DNA of 64,000 nucleotides from JBBDWK01 sp040902885. Lineage in GTDB: Bacteria; Acidobacteriota; Terriglobia; Bryobacterales; Bryobacteraceae. The translations under genes and the position numbers were made by a program. The notes below the pieces were generated by a model that was not told the DNA's origin, made no database searches, and worked only from the letters and a program-made list of their open reading frames with translations. The stretch is taken from NCBI GenBank assembly GCA_040902885.1, contig JBBDWK010000101.1:8589-72588 (forward strand), in the 5' to 3' direction. This document shows positions 36,389 to 44,867 of this stretch, in pieces; position 1 is the stretch's first letter, and the number at the start of each line of letters is the position of its first letter.

Positions 36389-37980
36389 CTTAGGGCCGCC
36401 GCTGGAACACTGGGGAGCTTCCGGCGAGCGGCCAGCTCGTGCGAAGACATAGCGACGTGCTCGTCCAACCCGCTGAGTACGAGGCGGCGGCGCGTCCAGT
36501 CGCGGCCGATGGTGTGGAGTTTTTCGAGTACCGTGTGGTCTACCACCCAGGCGCTGTCGAAATCGATAACCACTGTATGAACATCGGCGGGAATTTTCAT
36601 TAACCTGCGTTTCAGGCCGAGATAGTTTGTGAAAATGGCGGCGCCCTGGACCTGAAGGATGAGCCGTTCCTCTTCCCGCCGTTCGTGAACTATCGCGCGG
36701 AAGAGGTTGCGCAGCGGCGCCCCGTTCTTCACGTGCAAAGCCATCTTTAGCAACAGTCCCACGCCAACGCCTATCAGAAGATCGGTGGCTAAAGTCACCA
36801 GCATGGTGACGACGAACAACAGCAGCTGCTCCGGTCCGATCTTATACGCGTGAACGAACTCTTTCGGGGACGCGAGGCGGGCGCCGGTATAGATCAGCAT
36901 CGCTCCCAAAGCGGCCAGCGGGATCTGTTGCAGCAATCCGGGAATCAGCAGGATCGATAGCAGCAGGAAGGTTCCATGGAAGAAATTCGACCAGTGGCTT
37001 CTGGCGCCATTGTCTATGTTGGCTTTGCTGCGTACGATCTCGGAGATCATCGGCAAACCGCCGATGAGAGCGGAAGCCGTGTTGCCGATTCCGGTCGCAA
37101 GCAGATCGCGATTCAGATCGCTGCGGCGGCGTTCCGGGTCCAGGGAGTCGACCGCGATCACACTGAGCAAGGACTCTATCGTGCCGACCAGCGCGAACAT
37201 GACAATGTACTTGATTGAGACGGCGCTGGCGATCTGAGAAAAATCCGGCAATGCTAGAGCGCTTTGCAGCGAGCCCGGGAGCTGTATCAGAAATTTCGGT
37301 CCAACATGATAGACGTGGGACGAAAACTGGTATACGTGTTCATGCATCAGATCGAAGAACATCCCCAAGGGGATCGCGGACGCGAGCACAACCATCGGCG
37401 CCGGGATGTGCTTGGCCCATCGAGCGCGCAACATGGGAAGCCCGAATAGAATGATTAACGCCAGCAGACCGATCGCGAAGACCTCGGGGTTCAGGTTCGC
37501 CAGGCTATGCGGCACTTCCGCAAGCAGATGCAACGGCTCCTTGGCTTCCGGCGTTACGCCGAGCACGGTGTGCGCCTGCTTCGCGATGATGACTACTCCG
37601 ATCGCGGCCAGCATGCCGTGAACCACGGCGGAGGGCATCAGATCGCCGATCGCGCCGGCGCGGGTGAGCGCGAGCACGATCTGAATGATTCCCGCGACCA
37701 CTCCGACCGCGAGCGCCCGCTTGTAGCCGGCAGCCATATCGCCCGCGCCCAGCTCGGTGACGGCGCCGATCGCAATGACGATCAGACCGGCGGCAGGGCC
37801 TTTGATGGTCAGCCGCGCGGATCCGAGAAACGACACCAGCATGCCTCCGATAATCGCCGTCAGGATTCCGGAGATGGGAGGATATCCGCTGGCCATCGAA
37901 ATCCCGAGGCAGAGCGGCAGGGCAATCAGGAATACAAGGAAGCCGGAATAAAGATCACGTTTCAGGCTGGTGGAGCTCAA
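36385..37980 (-). CDS. SulP family anion permease with STAS domain (possible bicarbonate transporter)
   Basis: Start at TTG 37980, 5 nt after a perfect AGGAGG; TTG 37998 in frame is an alternative without ribosome-binding site. 531 residues. N-terminal sulfate-transporter core with about 12-14 helices: YSGFLVFLIALPLCLGIS, the Gly-rich SARLTIKGPAAGL and the conserved SLLSVIAVDSLDPERRRSDLNRDL-type segment (TM8-9 region); C-terminal STAS domain (about 430-520, VVIDFDSAWVVDHTVLEKL). Fusion order and operon position suggest bicarbonate or another small anion rather than sulfate. First gene of the SulP-DabA-NuoL-NuoM operon; stop overlaps the DabA start. Confidence 0.9.
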   Translation of the reverse strand: MSSTSLKRDLYSGFLVFLIALPLCLGISMASGYPPISGILTAIIGGMLVSFLGSARLTIKGPAAGLIVIAIGAVTELGAGDMAAGYKRALAVGVVAGIIQIVLALTRAGAIGDLMPSAVVHGMLAAIGVVIIAKQAHTVLGVTPEAKEPLHLLAEVPHSLANLNPEVFAIGLLALIILFGLPMLRARWAKHIPAPMVVLASAIPLGMFFDLMHEHVYQFSSHVYHVGPKFLIQLPGSLQSALALPDFSQIASAVSIKYIVMFALVGTIESLLSVIAVDSLDPERRRSDLNRDLLATGIGNTASALIGGLPMISEIVRSKANIDNGARSHWSNFFHGTFLLLSILLIPGLLQQIPLAALGAMLIYTGARLASPKEFVHAYKIGPEQLLLFVVTMLVTLATDLLIGVGVGLLLKMALHVKNGAPLRNLFRAIVHERREEERLILQVQGAAIFTNYLGLKRRLMKIPADVHTVVIDFDSAWVVDHTVLEKLHTIGRDWTRRRLVLSGLDEHVAMSSHELAARRKLPSVPAAALR

Positions 37981-38159
37981 ACGGTCCTCCTGGCGCAATT
38001 GAAAAAGATTGAATGCCTATTGGGGCGCCGACAATTTCATCGTGCGGCTTTTCGGCCCGTAAGCCTATCCCTGCTGACAAGGACAAGCCGTTACGATTTT
38101 CAGGGGGGCTGCGCCGGTGGACCGTTATCGTAATCGGTATGAGATCATGAGGAGTATCT

Positions 38160-38462
38160 ATGCCCTCTCGCACGGCCACGTACCGTCTGGCTTCCGTTGC
38201 GATCTTGCTCCTTGTGGGCGTAGAGCTGTTCGCGTGCGAGATGGTATCGCCCGATACCTGCGAGATCCTGGGCACTTCAGAAAGTCGTCCTTCCGGCCAG
38301 TCCTCTCCCGGTGACGACTGTCTGTGCTGCTGCTACCATGTCATCGTCGTTCCCCCGGTGACGTTGGCATTGGCAGAGATCGTCTCTCCCGCTCCAGAGG
38401 TTTTCGAAAAGATTCCGATCGCCGCTGAGCCCCACTCCATTTATCACCCTCCGAAAGCCTGA
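38160..38462 (+). CDS. Small secreted Cys-rich protein preceding the metal efflux operon
   Basis: 100 residues; start has GAGGAG 5 nt upstream. Signal peptide (YRLASVAILLLVGVELFAC, a possible lipobox-like end LFAC), then Cys residues at CEMVSPDTCEIL and a CLCCCYHV cluster (about 57-64), ending SIYHPPKA. The Cys4/His cluster would suit soft metal binding. It lies 43 bp before the outer membrane factor gene of the RND system, probably as first gene of the operon. I recognise this arrangement as recurrent in acidobacterial heavy-metal RND loci but cannot name a family. Periplasmic metal sensor or chaperone is an inference. Confidence 0.7.
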   Translation: MPSRTATYRLASVAILLLVGVELFACEMVSPDTCEILGTSESRPSGQSSPGDDCLCCCYHVIVVPPVTLALAEIVSPAPEVFEKIPIAAEPHSIYHPPKA

Positions 38463-38505
38463 TCTGCCGATTCCACTTTTCTAGCTGGCTGTTGAGGAGA
38501 TCTAC

Positions 38506-39786
38506 GTGTACTCAAAAACGATGGCATCGGTTTGTGGGGCTACTTTGTTTGCCGCCATGGCGGCAGGCCAGGAGTTCAGTATTGCCGATCTGGTTGCGCG
38601 GGCGGCAGAGCGCAACCGTCAGTTTCTTGCTCTCCGCCAGCGCGTCACCGAAAGCTGGGCGCTGCTGCGTCAGGCGGGCGTAAGGCCCGCGCCTACCGTT
38701 GAAGTGAACGGTGTGACCGGGCGCCCCCTCGGCACCCAGGGTGAAGAGCAATTTTCCGCCGGTTACTTCCGCCCCGTTGAGACCTACGGTAAGCGTGAAA
38801 AACGGATTCAGGTGGCCAAGAAGGCGGTACATCTTGCGGAGGCGGGGCTGCGAGAGCAACTCGCGCAACTCAGTTATGAAGTCAAAGTGAACTATGCGGA
38901 CGCGGTTGCCGAGCGCCAGAGGCTGGAGGCCCTCGATCGCCTGGCTTCGCTCAACCGCGAGTCATACCGCCTGGTCGATGCTCGTGTCAGGGAGGACCAG
39001 GCCGCTCCGCTCGACCGGCAATTGCTGCTGGTTGAGCTGAATCAGGTGGAGGCTCAGAGGGCGCTTGGATCTGGCCGGGCAGAGACGGCGCTTGCGCGGC
39101 TGAGATCGATAGCCGGAATCGAACCAGGAGAGGATTTGAGAGTCATAGCCCTGGAACCGGTGTCACGGATCCCTTACTCTTTGCCGCAGCTTCGGGAACG
39201 CGCATTGCAGATGCGCACAGAGTTGCGGATCGCCAGCCTCCTTGAAGAACAAGGCGCTGCCGAGGAGGTGCTGGCCGAGGCCGAGGGCCGGCCGGACCTT
39301 ACCCTGTTTGCTCGCTACTCGCGCGTCTATTCGCGGTTCGACGACCAGTTCGGTTTCAGCCGCTCGGGTTCCTTGCTGCCTCTTCAGGACCGTGACGACG
39401 TGGTGGCGTTTGGCCTTGCCTTTCCGCTGAAGTCCCGGCGAAGCAACCAGGGCAACATCGAGGCGGCCGCTGCCCGTACCGCTCAGGCCAGGTTGCGCCG
39501 CGAACACCTGGAGCGGACCGTCGCGCTGGAAGTGGATGCGGCCTGGAGGCGATGGGATGCCGCTACGCGGGCATTGGAGATTCTCGATAGCGGTGTCTTG
39601 GAGCAATCCCGGAAGAACTTGAACGTAATTCGAGAGGCGTACGACCTCGGCCATCTCAACCTGCTCGACGTGTTGAGCCAGCAAAGACGGCTTACCGAAA
39701 TCCAGATGGCATACATCGAGGCCCGGGCAGATGTCGCGCGAGCGTTCGCCGACCTCGAGCGGGCTGCCGGGGGGGATCTGAGATGA
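38506..39786 (+). CDS. TolC/CusC-type outer membrane efflux protein
   Basis: 426 residues from GTG 38506, which has GAGGAG 8 nt upstream. Signal peptide ends near AMAAGQE. Two outer membrane efflux protein repeats rich in Ala/Leu/Glu/Arg coiled coil (ARTAQARLRREHLERTVALEVDAAWRR and similar), typical of the alpha-barrel. No lipobox, unlike E. coli CusC. Trimeric outer channel of the tripartite pump. Its stop overlaps the fusion protein start (ATGA). Confidence 0.9.
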   Translation: MYSKTMASVCGATLFAAMAAGQEFSIADLVARAAERNRQFLALRQRVTESWALLRQAGVRPAPTVEVNGVTGRPLGTQGEEQFSAGYFRPVETYGKREKRIQVAKKAVHLAEAGLREQLAQLSYEVKVNYADAVAERQRLEALDRLASLNRESYRLVDARVREDQAAPLDRQLLLVELNQVEAQRALGSGRAETALARLRSIAGIEPGEDLRVIALEPVSRIPYSLPQLRERALQMRTELRIASLLEEQGAAEEVLAEAEGRPDLTLFARYSRVYSRFDDQFGFSRSGSLLPLQDRDDVVAFGLAFPLKSRRSNQGNIEAAAARTAQARLRREHLERTVALEVDAAWRRWDAATRALEILDSGVLEQSRKNLNVIREAYDLGHLNLLDVLSQQRRLTEIQMAYIEARADVARAFADLERAAGGDLR

Positions 39787-40958
39787 GACCGTTGATATCG
39801 TTTGCTTCCCTCCTGCTGCTGGTCGCCTGTCCGAAGCCGGAAGCGGAGTCTACGATTGCCGTGGAATCCTCCGAACGAGCTGGGCTGGTGCAGATGGAGT
39901 TGGAGGCCCAGAAGCACGTCGGGTTACAGGTCGCTCCCGCGGCCTTCACGCAACTCGCCGAATATCTCCAGGTCACTGGAACAGTTCAGCCGGTCGATTC
40001 GCGCGTGAGCTCGGTGCGCCCGCTGGCCCGCGGTCGCCTTCATGATGTGCTGGTGCGGGTGGGCGACAGAGTCCAGTCCGGGCAAGCGCTGGCACGCTTC
40101 GACAACATAGAAGCCGGCGGGCTTGCGTCTCAGCTCGCCGCCGCGCGAGGCGAACTGCATCGGCTGAAGATCCAACTCGGAGTTCAGACCCGCCAGACCG
40201 AACGCCAGCGGCGTTTGGCGGATATCGGAGCGACACCGCGCAAGGACTATGAGCAAACCCTCGCCGAGCAGCAGGGCAGGGAAGAGAACGTCCGGTCGCA
40301 GGAAAGCGTCGTCGCCGGAATCGCGGCGCAACTGAAGCGTCTGGGAGGGGCGGAAGTGTCTTTCGGCGCGCCGTTCATCACCGCCATCCGGTCGCCATTC
40401 GCGGGCGTCGTCACGAAAGTGAACGCAGCTCCCGGCGAGGTCGCCGACTCGGAAGACGAGATCTTCACGGTCGCGGATCTCTCGCGAGTGTGGGTGCAGG
40501 CGGAAGTTTACGAGAAAGACCTCGGGCGTATCCGCATCGGGCAAATCGCCTTCATTACAGTCGACACCTATCCCGACCGGCGCTTCGGGGGCAAGGTGAC
40601 TTATATGAGCGACGTGCTCGACCCGCAAACGCGCACAGCAAAGGTGCGGTGCGAGGTTGTCAATCGGGGAACTCCTTTAAAGATCGATATGTTCGCCACG
40701 GTGCAGTTGCCAACGACGTTCCGCCGCCAGGCAGTGGCCGTGCCGGCCGACGCGGTACAGCAGATCGAGGACAAGGCGGTCGTCTTTGTTCAGAGCGAAG
40801 CCACGAAATTCGAGACGCGCGAGGTTGGCGTTGGGAAGGTTGTCGAAGGGCTGCGGGAAATTACCTCCGGGCTACGGCCCGGCGAGCCCGTAGTCGTGCA
40901 GGGCGCCTTTCACCTCAAGTCGATCGTGGTTGGCAGGGAATTGGGAGAGGAGGAGTGA
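39783..40958 (+). CDS. RND efflux periplasmic adaptor (CzcB/CusB type), lipoprotein
   Basis: 391 residues. Lipoprotein signal with lipobox LLVAC (Cys near residue 18). Barrel-sandwich hybrid halves flank a helical hairpin (GQALARFDNIEAGGLASQLAAARGEL, then IRSPFAGVVTKVNAAPGEVAD), followed by beta-barrel (DLSRVWVQAEVYEKDLGRI) and membrane-proximal domains. No N-terminal His-rich metal region and no Met cluster of the CusB type. Couples the inner membrane pump to the outer channel. Overlaps the upstream gene by 4 nt; the pump start follows immediately. Confidence 0.9.
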   Translation: MRPLISFASLLLLVACPKPEAESTIAVESSERAGLVQMELEAQKHVGLQVAPAAFTQLAEYLQVTGTVQPVDSRVSSVRPLARGRLHDVLVRVGDRVQSGQALARFDNIEAGGLASQLAAARGELHRLKIQLGVQTRQTERQRRLADIGATPRKDYEQTLAEQQGREENVRSQESVVAGIAAQLKRLGGAEVSFGAPFITAIRSPFAGVVTKVNAAPGEVADSEDEIFTVADLSRVWVQAEVYEKDLGRIRIGQIAFITVDTYPDRRFGGKVTYMSDVLDPQTRTAKVRCEVVNRGTPLKIDMFATVQLPTTFRRQAVAVPADAVQQIEDKAVVFVQSEATKFETREVGVGKVVEGLREITSGLRPGEPVVVQGAFHLKSIVVGRELGEEE

Positions 40959-40959
40959 C

Positions 40960-43900
40960 TTGCGGAGACTAGTTTCGTGGTCGCTTCAGTACCGGTTTCT
41001 CGTACTCCTCGCGACCGCTGTGACGATCGGCTGGGGCCTTTACTCGCTTCAGCAGCTTCCGATCGACGCGGTACCCGACATCACTCCGAACCAGGTTCTG
41101 GTACTGACGCGCGCACCCAGCCTTTCACCGGTGGAAGTCGAGAAGCTGCTGACTTTTCCGGTTGAATCCGCCATGACCGGCTTGCCGGGGATCGAGAACA
41201 TTCAGTCCGTCTCAAAAAATGGTCTTTCCTATGTCGCGGTTTACTTTCGGGAAGGGATCGACCCGTATTTTTCGCGGCGCCTGGTCATGGAGAGACTGCC
41301 GCAGGCGCGGGAGGCCATTCCGGCGGGCGTGGGCACACCCGAAATGGGGCCCATTAGCACAGGCCTGGGCGAGGTCTATCAGTTCAAGGTAACCGGCCCC
41401 AACCGGTCCTTAATGGAGCTGCGGAGCATCCTCGACTGGGAGATCGCGCCCAAGTTGCGATCCGTGCAGGGCATCGTCGAAGTCAATGCGCACGGCGGTG
41501 AGCTGAAGACCTACGAGGTTCAGGTGGACAGCGACAAGCTGATGGCGTATCGCATTCCGCTCGGAAAAGTGCTGGAAGCGCTGGAGCGCAACAACGCGAA
41601 CGCAGGTGGCGCTTACCTGGAGCATTCCGAGCAGCAGTCGCTGATTCGCGGCGAAGCGTTGATCGGAACCCTGACCGATATCGAAAATATCGTCATCGGC
41701 GTATCGCCTACTGGCACGCCGATCCTCGTTCGCAACGTGGCGCAGGTGCGCTTTGCTCCCATGGTGCGCCAGGGCTTTGCCACGCAGGATGCGCAGGGCG
41801 AGATTGTCATCGGTATCGCGATGATGCTGATCGGCGAGAACTCGCGAACGGTTGTCGACCGCGTGAAGAACAAGCTTCGGGACATCGAACGGTCGCTGCC
41901 GCCGGGGGTCCGCATTGAACCCTTATATGACCGGACGGATCTGGTGCGAAGGACCATCCGCACCGTGAGGAACAATCTTGTGGAAGGCGGCCTTCTGGTC
42001 ATCGCCGTCCTCCTGCTGTTGTTGGGGAGCTTCCGAGGCGGCCTGATCGTCTCTCTGGCGATTCCGCTATCCATGCTCGCCGCGTTTTCCGGCATGGTGC
42101 AGGCGGGAATCTCGGGCAACCTCATGAGTCTTGGAGCCATCGACTTCGGCCTGATCGTCGATGGTTCCGTCGTCATGGTGGAGAACATCGTCCGAAGGCT
42201 CGGCCACCGGTCGCGGGACGCCAGTCCGATCGACGTAGTGAGGCGAGCCGGCCAGGAGGTTGCACGGCCCGTGTTCTTTGGAGTCACGATCATCTTCCTG
42301 GTTTACGTGCCCATCCTGGCGCTGCAGGGAGTGGAGGGCAAGATGTTCCGGCCCATGGCCATGACCGTGCTGTTCGCCCTCGCGGCCTCCCTGCTCATCG
42401 CGCTCACGCTGATGCCCGTTCTGAGTTGGTACGCGTTCCGTAAGAAGGCGATCGAGAACGAAACCTGGATTATGCGTCGGCTCAACGCCGGGTATGCGCC
42501 GGTCTTGCGCCGGGCGCTTCGATATCCGCTGGTTGTCACTGCCATCGCGGCCGTAGCGTTTCTCCTTTCGCTGGCCATCGTCCCGTTCCTCGGCGCCGAA
42601 TTCATTCCGGCTTTGGACGAGGGCTCGATCGTCGTCATGATGTACCGCGTACCCGGTATCTCGGTGACCGAATCCCTGCACGGGAACGAAATTATCGAGA
42701 GCGTGCTGCACCATTTTCCCGAGGTGGAGAAAGTAGTCAGCCGTACCGGCCGGCCCGAGGTGGCAACGGATCCAATGGCCATTGACCAGAGCGACGTGTA
42801 TGTCTTCCTCAAGCCAGTCTCCGAGTGGCCGGTGCAAAGAACCAAAGATGAACTAGCGGGGGCTATGCAAGCGACCCTCCAGAAAGAGGCGCCCGGCGCG
42901 GCTTATAGCTTCTCGCAGCCTATCCAGATGCGGATGCAGGAACTGATGGAAGCCGGCATTCGCTCGGATATCGCCATCAAGCTATTTGGAGACGACCTCG
43001 ATGTTCTACGACGGAAGGCTACGCAGATCGCGGCGGTCGTCGAGCGCGTGCCGGGGGCTGCGGACGTTCGAGCCGAGCGAGTGGCCGGGCTGCCTTACTT
43101 GCGCATCCGGATTCGCCGCGACGCGATCGCTCGTCATGGGCTTGACGCCCGCGACGTACTGGATGCCATCGAAGCTATGGGAGGCAAGATTGTGGGCCAA
43201 GTGGTGGAAGGGAACCGGCGATACGCGCTCCAGGTGCGGTTCGAGGAAAGCCAACGATCTTCTGTCGAGGCAATCCGCAATCTGAAGGTCGGCGACCGGG
43301 AGGGGCACTTTATCCCCCTCGTCCAGCTCGCCGACGTGGGAGAGGAGGAGGGGCCGGCCCAGATCAGCCGGGAGAATGCGCAGAGGCGGATTGGTGTTGA
43401 GCTGAACGTCCGCGGGCGCGATCTGGGTAGCTTCGTCGAGGAAGCCCGCCGCCTCGTCCAGACTAAGGTGTCGATTCCTCCCGGCTACTGGATCGAGTGG
43501 GGCGGTAAGTTCGAACAACTGGAAGACGCGAGCCGGCGCCTGGCGCTCACGGTTCCCGTGGCGTTGCTGTCCATCTTCATCCTGCTCTATCTCAATTTCC
43601 ACGCCGTCCGGCCGGCGATGCTGATCTTTTTGAACATTCCGCTGGCCGCCACCGGAGGTATTTTCGCCCTTTGGCTCCGCGGCATGCCGTTCAGCATCTC
43701 GGCGGGCGTAGGATTCATCGCGCTGTTCGGAATTGCAGTCCTGAATGGCGTAGTTTTGCTTACTTATGTCATTCAACTCAGGCAGCAGAGCCGGTCCCTG
43801 GAAGCGGCTGTATTGGAAGGGACAACCACGCGGCTCAGACCGGTACTGATGACGGCTCTCGTCGCGAGCCTCGGCTTCCTGCCGATGGCCCTTTCCCACG

Positions 43901-44040
43901 GCGCCGGAGCGGAGGTCCAGCGGCCTCTGGCCACGGTGGTGATCGGCGGTCTGGTTACTTCCACTTTGCTGACACTTCTCGTTCTGCCGGCCCTGTTCCT
44001 TTGGCTGGAAAGGAGACGGCCGGGGCTTGCGGCTTTTTGA
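40960..44040 (+). CDS. czcA: Heavy-metal efflux RND transporter (CzcA/CusA family)
   Basis: Start taken at TTG 40960, 6 nt after AGGAGG and 1 nt after the adaptor stop; 1026 residues. Twelve transmembrane helices in two halves. TM4 carries DFGLIVDGSVVMVEN (395-409): the DFG...DG pattern is that of the divalent-cation (Zn/Co/Cd) exporting HME class, and the Met-containing pattern of Cu/Ag CusA is absent. Other family marks: QLPIDAVPDITPNQV near the start and the second-half GAEFIPALDEGSIVVMMYR. Exports metals from periplasm or cytosol driven by protons. Substrate assignment rests on TM4 only. Confidence 0.93.
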   Translation: MRRLVSWSLQYRFLVLLATAVTIGWGLYSLQQLPIDAVPDITPNQVLVLTRAPSLSPVEVEKLLTFPVESAMTGLPGIENIQSVSKNGLSYVAVYFREGIDPYFSRRLVMERLPQAREAIPAGVGTPEMGPISTGLGEVYQFKVTGPNRSLMELRSILDWEIAPKLRSVQGIVEVNAHGGELKTYEVQVDSDKLMAYRIPLGKVLEALERNNANAGGAYLEHSEQQSLIRGEALIGTLTDIENIVIGVSPTGTPILVRNVAQVRFAPMVRQGFATQDAQGEIVIGIAMMLIGENSRTVVDRVKNKLRDIERSLPPGVRIEPLYDRTDLVRRTIRTVRNNLVEGGLLVIAVLLLLLGSFRGGLIVSLAIPLSMLAAFSGMVQAGISGNLMSLGAIDFGLIVDGSVVMVENIVRRLGHRSRDASPIDVVRRAGQEVARPVFFGVTIIFLVYVPILALQGVEGKMFRPMAMTVLFALAASLLIALTLMPVLSWYAFRKKAIENETWIMRRLNAGYAPVLRRALRYPLVVTAIAAVAFLLSLAIVPFLGAEFIPALDEGSIVVMMYRVPGISVTESLHGNEIIESVLHHFPEVEKVVSRTGRPEVATDPMAIDQSDVYVFLKPVSEWPVQRTKDELAGAMQATLQKEAPGAAYSFSQPIQMRMQELMEAGIRSDIAIKLFGDDLDVLRRKATQIAAVVERVPGAADVRAERVAGLPYLRIRIRRDAIARHGLDARDVLDAIEAMGGKIVGQVVEGNRRYALQVRFEESQRSSVEAIRNLKVGDREGHFIPLVQLADVGEEEGPAQISRENAQRRIGVELNVRGRDLGSFVEEARRLVQTKVSIPPGYWIEWGGKFEQLEDASRRLALTVPVALLSIFILLYLNFHAVRPAMLIFLNIPLAATGGIFALWLRGMPFSISAGVGFIALFGIAVLNGVVLLTYVIQLRQQSRSLEAAVLEGTTTRLRPVLMTALVASLGFLPMALSHGAGAEVQRPLATVVIGGLVTSTLLTLLVLPALFLWLERRRPGLAAF

Positions 44041-44118
44041 CCCGTAGCCCTATCAGCCGCCGCTCGGACACTCTGCCCGTCTGCCGGATCAACTCGGCTT
44101 CGTAGCTCCAACGTCGGG

Positions 44119-44217
44119 ATGCAGTATGGTCATCTGTTTCCGGGCGAGTTCCTGAAGACCTACACGCCTGGCGCGGCTCGAACGTATTATGCCGTGTACC
44201 TGGACGTCCGCCTGTAG
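44119..44217 (+). pseudogene. Relic: C-terminal end of an alginate-export/porin-like outer membrane protein
   Basis: The frame SNVGMQYGHLFPGEFLKTYTPG ... YYAVYLDVRL then stop at 44215-44217 matches the final strands of alginate-export-domain porins (GHxFPGxFLKxxTPG). Only about 35 codons survive; the sequence upstream to the czcA stop shows no matching continuation. It lies between the convergent pump and response regulator genes. Confidence 0.45.
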
Positions 44218-44225
44218 GCGCAACG

Positions 44226-44867
44226 TTATTGGATCAAACCGTTGCGAATCGCGAATCGAACCACTTCGCCGGAGCTTTGGAGATTCAGTTTTTCCATGAT
44301 CCGGCTCCGATGGGCTTCAACGGTGTAGACGCTCAGCGTCAGGAGCGTGGCAATCTCCTTGTTGGTCTTGCCTTCCGCCACGAGTTGAAGCACCTCGCGC
44401 TCGCGGCTGGTGAGCCTGTCGATCGGGTTGGTTACGTGGTGGCGGTAGTCGGATAACACCGACTCGGAAACAGCGGGGCTGAGATAGCCTTCGCCGCGTG
44501 CGACCGATCGGATGGCCTCCAGCATGCTGATTCTGGGTGACGCCTTCAGCACGTATCCTTTCGCGCCAGCCTTCAGTATCTCGCGTACGTAGACCGCGTC
44601 GCGGTGCATGCTGAGCGCAAGCACGCGGGCGCGCGGAGCGACATCGCAGATTCGTCTTGTGGCTTCTATTCCGTTAAGCTCCGGCATGGTCACGTCCATC
44701 ACGACGATGTCGGGCTGTAGCTGCTGCGCCAGAGCGACTGCCTCCTTTCCATCACCCGCCTCCGCGACCACCTCCAGATCCGGCTCGGAGTCGAGAATCA
44801 GCCGGAAACCCTCGCGGACCATCGAGTGATCGTCCGCCAACAAGACGCTAATTTTCCTATTCTGCAT
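44226..44867 (-). CDS. NarL/FixJ-type response regulator
   Basis: Start at ATG 44867 (MQNRKISVLLADDHSMVREGF); the longer frame to 44978 lies inside the kinase gene. 213 residues. Receiver domain with ADDH, phospho-acceptor Asp58 (VVMDVTMPELNG), Ser/Thr near 86 and Lys at VLKAS; C-terminal LuxR HTH (LTSREREVLQLVAEGKTNKEIATLLTLSVYTVEAHR). Overlaps the kinase gene by 11 nt. Output target unknown; the convergent metal efflux operon is the nearest candidate. Confidence 0.93.
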   Translation of the reverse strand: MQNRKISVLLADDHSMVREGFRLILDSEPDLEVVAEAGDGKEAVALAQQLQPDIVVMDVTMPELNGIEATRRICDVAPRARVLALSMHRDAVYVREILKAGAKGYVLKASPRISMLEAIRSVARGEGYLSPAVSESVLSDYRHHVTNPIDRLTSREREVLQLVAEGKTNKEIATLLTLSVYTVEAHRSRIMEKLNLQSSGEVVRFAIRNGLIQ

